Part shown: in pieces, positions 59,171 to 64,000 of the stretch
How the letters are laid out: every line of letters starts with the position of its first letter
Position numbering within the stretch: the stretch's first letter is position 1
Assembly: GCA_013420905.1 (NCBI GenBank)
Contig: JAAXNY010000004.1
Span: forward strand, 3,100,001-3,164,000
Length of the DNA: 64,000 bases
Source: Collybia mongolica
Lineage: Eukaryota; Basidiomycota; Agaricomycetes; Agaricales; Clitocybaceae
Reading direction: 5' to 3'
Made by a program: the position numbers and the translations under genes
Notes under the pieces: model-generated
Databases searched by the model: none
What the model was told of the DNA's origin: nothing
Seen by the model: the letters and a program-made list of their open reading frames with translations, nothing else

Positions 59171-59778
59171 GGAAGCTGTTGGGAAGATAACTGGAGTAAC
59201 TAGAGAAAACAGGACAATGTTAGCATCAAACCAAAGGGGTGATACTGAGGCGGCTGACTCGAACTGCTGCTCCTGAAGACAACATGATGAATGATCTATT
59301 GGAGTTCACATGAGCCTTTGGTTGTGTGCAATACAATACAAGCTATTCTTGCACCTTGTATGGTGGCTGCTCAGAAGTTCAGAATTTAGCAAGCCATGTG
59401 AGTTGCAGTCGGTCATTGCGGTCCGGACGTCACGGTTACCAAGTTCATGAAGCCTACACTCATGTGCGCGCGACCTGAAGAGGAATCATTCCTTGGACTG
59501 CACACCTTTCTCCATACGATGCACTTTATCCAAGCGGTCATGCTCTCGGGAAAACATTTAGATCGTTGATATCTCCACAGCGAAATCCAGGAAAGCCGAA
59601 GATAGGAGACGTGTGGCAAGGAATTCGTTCAGCCTTCTCCAGCCGTTCATCTTTCCGAGTTATCACCTCCTTCGTTCACTTACGCTTCACGTGTCTGATG
59701 AGTAGAAGACTCCCTCCCAGACACAAGGGATATAAGACTCAGTGACTTGCGTCTTCCCCCTTCGAAGTGTCTTTCGAG
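59171..59778. other. Promoter region of the alpha-galactosidase gene
   Basis: 608 bp between divergent genes. A TATA-box candidate, TATAAG at 59731-59736, lies 48 bp before the ATG and implies a short leader, typical of a strongly induced secreted-enzyme gene. No coding exon seen. Confidence 0.5.
59731..59736 (+). promoter_or_regulatory. TATA box candidate of the GH27 gene
   Basis: TATAAG directly upstream of the ATG at 59779, the only good TATA match in the last 100 bp before the start. Confidence 0.45.
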
Positions 59779-61956
59779 ATGTTCGCTCAAACCTTTATGG
59801 CTCTTAGCCTCGCCTCTGCAGTTTTAAGCCAATCAGGACCTTATGGTCAATGTGGTGGGCAGACATGGACAGGCCCCACTGTTTGCCAATCAGGGTAAGT
59901 CGTATAACCCTGTGATAAGAATTCGCAATGAACCTTCAAACTCTGTAGCTGGACATGTACCTTTTCTAATACACGTTTTTCGCAATGCCTTCCCGCGTCT
60001 GGCACCGTCCTCATGTCCCCGACCACAACGGATGTCATTGGCGACTCCATTAAAGCAGCTGCCCCCACTGACCCACCTAGCACAGCGGTCGGTAAGCTTC
60101 CTGCTCTAGGGTGTGTTTGATCAGCTTTGGTGTTTTCGAGGTATTGATAATTCTTCCCATTAGGTGGAATTCCTGGAATGCTTACCGCTGTGGTAAGAGT
60201 TCATGTGCCGTTCATGACTCCTAGTTATAGAACTCTCCTTCTTAAGACATCAATGAGGCCAAGGTCCTTGCAGCAGCCAACCAATTTGTCTCTCTGGGTC
60301 TTAAAACTGCTGGTTATCAATACATTAATATTGATGTTAGTACTTATAGTCTTTACTCATCTCTCGATCTGACGGTTAATCGGCGCTTTTAGGACTGTTG
60401 GTCAAACAGGGCTCGTGATGCGACGACGAAGCGGATTGTCCCTGATGGAACCAAATTCCCAAACGGCATTAGCGGGCTCGCGGCCCAAGTTCACGCCCTG
60501 GGACTCAAGATTGGTATTTACAGGTACCCATCCACGCCCCACTTGGCTAAATATCTGATCATATTATGTCTTAGTGATGCCGGAACGGCTACTTGTGCTG
60601 GTTACCCCGGATCATTGGGGTTCGAGAGTGTCGATGCCGCGACGTGGAATGAATGGGGCATTGACTATTTGAAATATGGTAAAATATGATTGTAATTTTT
60701 TTGGTTCAGGGCAGCATTTGAATTGCTTTACAGACAATTGCAACGTTCCTGGAAATTGGTCTGACAGTAGTGTAAGTGTTGTTTATCCAACTCTTGTTGT
60801 ACCTTCCATCTCTGAAAAAATTTTGGTAGACGCCCCCAGGAGGAGACTGGTAGTATGTACTGATGAATTCCTTCGGTGGTTTCCTTTTTCTAATAATGCC
60901 CACAAGTAATTCGAACTCTGCAATCCGATACCGACAAATGACGTAGGTCAACATCTTTCGGTACTTTTTTTCCTCCCTGAACCACAGATCCAGTGCCGCC
61001 CTTGTGGAACAACCACGGCCTGTCCAATACAGCATCTGCATTTGGGGCAACGCCCATGTTTGGGATTGGGGAGGACGGGTGGTAATTTCCAACGTATCTT
61101 TCGTCACATCCGCCTTACCTTTCACCTTTCAAGGGCCACTCATGGAGAATGTCCGGCGATTCAAGGTACCCTTCTCCTATCTATTTACATTTTCACACTG
61201 TGTAACTCCTACTGCAGCCCCACCTGGTCCTATATTACCTCGATCATCAACACAAACCTCGCTCACCTCTCTTCCATCAAATTTGGAGCACACAATGATA
61301 TGGATATGATGGAAATAGGTGAGTGTCCCAATCCTTCCGCTGGAGATATATGGAATAATCTGACCGTATATTAGGAAATGGTGCATTGACCATACAAGAA
61401 CAACGTACTCATTTTGCTGCATGGGTGTTCCTGAAGAGTCCGATCCTTCTGTGGGTATTCACAAGCAGACTCTGTTTTTCGTCTCTTATTCTGATGAATA
61501 CTTTCCAGCGGCACAGATGTGAGCTTTGTGCCCTGTTTCCTTGAGCGCATTTTCATGATGACCGACATGTTACCTTTTTAGATGAGTACGTTAACAGGTG
61601 CCCAGCTTGCTATCATTAAGAACACCGAGCTTCTGGCGTTCCACCAAGACACAACTGTGGGAACTCCAGCCGCACCGTTCAAAGCATACTCCACAGCCCC
61701 AACCACGTCACCCCCCGAATATTATTCCGGCACTTCCTCAAAAGGGACCCATGTCTTTATCATCAACACGTCGGCTAACGCCACAACGAAGCATTTTACG
61801 TTGTCGAGCGTACCTGGTCTAGGAACTTCAGGAAATTTCAAAGTTCATGATATGTGGACTGGAACCGATGTATCTGGCACATATGCGGCCACCACAAACT
61901 TCTCGATCAGTGTGGCGGCACACGACACAGCAGCATATCGTATTACCAAAGTCTGA
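59779..61956 (+). CDS. Secreted alpha-galactosidase, CBM1 plus GH27
   Basis: Releases terminal alpha-galactose from galactomannan and raffinose-type sugars outside the cell. Signal peptide [17 protein letters not shown] is followed at once by a cellulose-binding CBM1: [22 protein letters not shown], then QCLP (its cysteines and aromatic face are present). A short linker leads to GH27: spliced [68 protein letters not shown], the nucleophile segment [48 protein letters not shown] and [14 protein letters not shown] beta C-terminal domain ends TAAYRITKV. About ten introns, many short. Activity expected: the KYDNC nucleophile Asp is present; the acid/base Asp lies in the exons around 61130-61170 that I could not fully join. 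Confidence 0.92.
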
Positions 61957-62129
61957 AACTACCCTTTCCGATAACGTCTTGTACATTAAGCATTAGTTGA
62001 CGATGCTGAATTGAAGTTGGAAGCAAAGTCCTTGAGACATGTGAGTGTGGGTCCGGGTTCCGAGCCCTTGTCACGGTTCACAAGTTGGTAACATCACCTG
62101 GTCGTGTTGAGTTGTGACATTAATGGACT

Positions 62130-62937
62130 GTCACAGTTAGGGCTGCACACCGTACCGTATACGGCATACGGCCGTATAGTTTACGGTTCTGACGGCGACG
62201 GGTTTGCCGTAACCGTAACCGTACACCCTTCGGCGGCAAGCCCGACGGCACGGTACGGGTGCCAATACGGCTGTTGACGGGCTAATACGGGCATACGGCT
62301 AATAGATCTTACAATAACTTTGTGAGTATTGGATGTATGCCCTCTCGTTGTGTTGTGATTGCACTTCTTGCCTCAAGGGACTGTTTTTGACAGCGGAATA
62401 TCTGTAATATGCAAGAGTACAGCTGTTATTGATGATCTCACCAGGTACGTGAATCAGAACACATACCTCTGCACTAAATTTATGATTTGGCAGGAAGCGC
62501 GCCGTTCCCGTCAAATGTTTACAGGCCGTAAACTAATCTTAGTGTTGTATCTTATATCCCTCCGCCCTGATATGTCGCTCCCCTTCGAGCATCCATCACC
62601 AATGGGAAGAGGACGTGATACAGAGTGCAATCCTAGCACACAAAGTAGAGGGGTTGATGCTACAACCCTTCTTCTGTCATCTGGGGAGGTAAATGCATCA
62701 TCACGCCAGTCTTTTGTGCAAATGCATCGACGAGGCGCATTTTCGAAGTCACGTGGGCCGTATACCCGTATCGAGCCGTCAACGGCCGTCAATTGACGGG
62801 CCGGACGGCGGATACCCGTACCGTACACCGTACCGTCAAAGGGGTGCGCTTGGGTGACGACGGGACGGATACGGCCACCGTAATACGGCTACCGTATCGC
62901 CGTAAATACGGATACGGCGTGCAGCCCTAGTCACAGT
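62130..62937. mobile_element. Non-autonomous hAT-type DNA transposon with 8-bp target duplication
   Basis: The element spans 62138-62929 (792 bp). Its ends are the perfect terminal inverted repeat TAGGGCTGCAC (62138-62148) and GTGCAGCCCTA (62919-62929); similarity continues inward with one or two mismatches (CCGTACCGTA against CCGTATCCGTA on the other strand). It is flanked by an exact 8-bp direct repeat GTCACAGT at 62130-62137 and 62930-62937. An 8-bp duplication and a TIR starting TAGGG are hAT superfamily traits. Both subterminal regions (about 62148-62300 and 62759-62918) carry about a dozen copies each of TACGG/CCGTA, probable transposase-binding sites. The middle has no transposase-like frame, so movement would need a transposase supplied elsewhere. 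Confidence 0.9.
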
Positions 62938-63015
62938 GCGTTCGACTTCAACTGTGTTTAGTAGTCGCGTCAGATATATAGCCATTTGCACCCCGATTAC
63001 TACTTGCATGCAACG

Positions 63016-64000
63016 ATGCAAATCACCCTGGATTCCTTCGCTCTGAAGCGTAACGTCGTCGTTACTTATTTCCTGCGCCCTTTTTCACCCCTTTCAACAG
63101 CTTTTACTAAAACCCTGAATTGCTTATCGCGATATGGCGAAGAGTTAGCGATATATGCAACCCCAGAAACATTCTCGTTGTCCGCAACAAACTCATCAAA
63201 ATCGGCCTATTGTCGGTTCAAGTACGAAAAACAATTTTTTTCTAAATACAACATCAGTGGACCAGAGCCAACGGCGGTGGTATATAACACCAATGAAGCG
63301 GTGAGTGTAACAGGCCAAATGCTAACCAAGGTATTTCTCGCAATTTATGCCATTGTTGTACACTTACGACACTCATGTAGTCCCTTCTATCGATCCTGAA
63401 GCATCGCACTGTGGAGAAGACGGTGGAGAAGTGTGAGATGTCGATCGTGGAAGGTGGTCCCTCGACAGAAGAAGATACACTTGACGAGGATCGAGATGGT
63501 CTAGAAAGCAGACTTGTCGTACGGTTACATTGCAAGCATGGTAATGAGGTGCCCAAGTTGCATCCACTCACTTCGATGCTGATGCAAGACCCGTTCTGCA
63601 AGGTGTTGTGAAAACGCACCGTTTGCTCCTTCTTACGCCAACATCACTCATGGCGCCAGGCGTCCCCGATGCCTGCAACGAATCCAATTTGACTATAGGA
63701 CCAAAAGCTGTGAAAGATATGATAGAGCATTTTCCATTGGCGAAAGGTGTAAAGTCTGATCCACAACTAATATGGAGTTTTGGGGAATCTGAGGTTGAGC
63801 TTCGGAGCTTGGAATCTTCAATTGACATTAAAGGTATCACATAACTATAACTATGGAGCGCTAATAGACGTATTTCAGGGAAAACCCAGTTAGCCACCGA
63901 ACTTACCATCAGTGCAGAAGAATTTGATGTGTACAATGTATACGCATCTCCTACAACAATCGCGTTTCATTTACGTGAATTCAATGTGGGTCGTTCATTA
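63016..64000 (+). CDS. RAD9: RAD9 checkpoint clamp subunit (9-1-1 complex), 3' end outside the window
   Basis: Rad9 with Rad1 and Hus1 forms the DNA-damage clamp that activates ATR/Mec1-type kinases. Start ATG 63016 gives MQITLDSFALK, and a splice at about 63050-63100 joins PFTKTLNCLSRYGEELAIYA. Then FSLSATNSSKSAYCRFKYEK and QFFSKYNI, the conserved PCNA-like first domain of Rad9. Later exons have SLLSILKHRTVEKTVEKCEM, SRLVVRLHCKHGVVKTHRLL and IWSFGESEVELRSLESSIDI, then KTQLATELTISAEEFDVYNV at 63881-63945. The C-terminal phosphorylated tail is beyond the right edge. An out-of-frame ATG at 63008 slightly precedes the start. Confidence 0.92.

Noticed and set aside
62359..62828. ORFs inside the hAT element on both strands, possibly a transposase remnant
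   Set aside because: Neither frame shows hAT transposase motifs and both overlap the subterminal repeats.

Overview
The window is nuclear DNA of a filamentous basidiomycete, most likely an Agaricomycete. Genes are closely packed on both strands and split by many GT-AG introns of roughly 45-60 bp. The proteins match fungal housekeeping families and several families I know only from Basidiomycota (DUF7727, VanZ-like small membrane protein, tandem beta-module single-pass protein, caspase-like protein). I placed exons by hand from protein conservation and splice signals, so each CDS is given as the span from start codon to stop codon including introns.

Layout, 1-30 kb: glycerol-3-phosphate acyltransferase (-, cut by the left edge), RRP12 (+), proteasome assembly chaperone PAC2 (-), ETF alpha (-), PEX5 (+), dihydroxy-acid dehydratase ILV3 (+), a small membrane protein (-), Ap4A phosphorylase APA2 (-), a DUF7727 protein (-), a single-pass protein with a repeated beta-rich ectodomain (-), an uncharacterised protein with a HicA-like C-terminus (+), a Rec114 candidate (-), a VanZ-like protein (+) and a mitochondrial Mmc1/dynamin-like candidate (-).

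Layout, 30-64 kb: MGA2/SPT23 membrane-bound transcription factor (+), NUP2/NUP50 (+), GYP1 RabGAP (-), an RraA-like protein (+), DNA polymerase kappa (-), an intronless caspase-like protein (-), Beclin/ATG6 (+), glutamate-cysteine ligase GSH1 (+), F1 ATP synthase delta ATP16 (+), a large multi-domain AlkB-like dioxygenase (+), a PH-like coiled-coil protein (-), a secreted CBM1-GH27 alpha-galactosidase (+), a non-autonomous hAT transposon, and RAD9 (+, cut by the right edge).

The gene set is a mixed chromosome segment, not a biosynthetic or defence cluster. The best leads are the 51.8-55.9 kb gene, which appears to join a disordered N-terminus, an SRA/PUA-like module, Cys-rich zinc-binding segments and a complete AlkB-type 2OG-Fe(II) oxygenase core; the hAT element with an exact 8-bp target duplication; and the HicA-like tail at 24.4-24.8 kb. 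No tRNA, rRNA or CRISPR array was seen.
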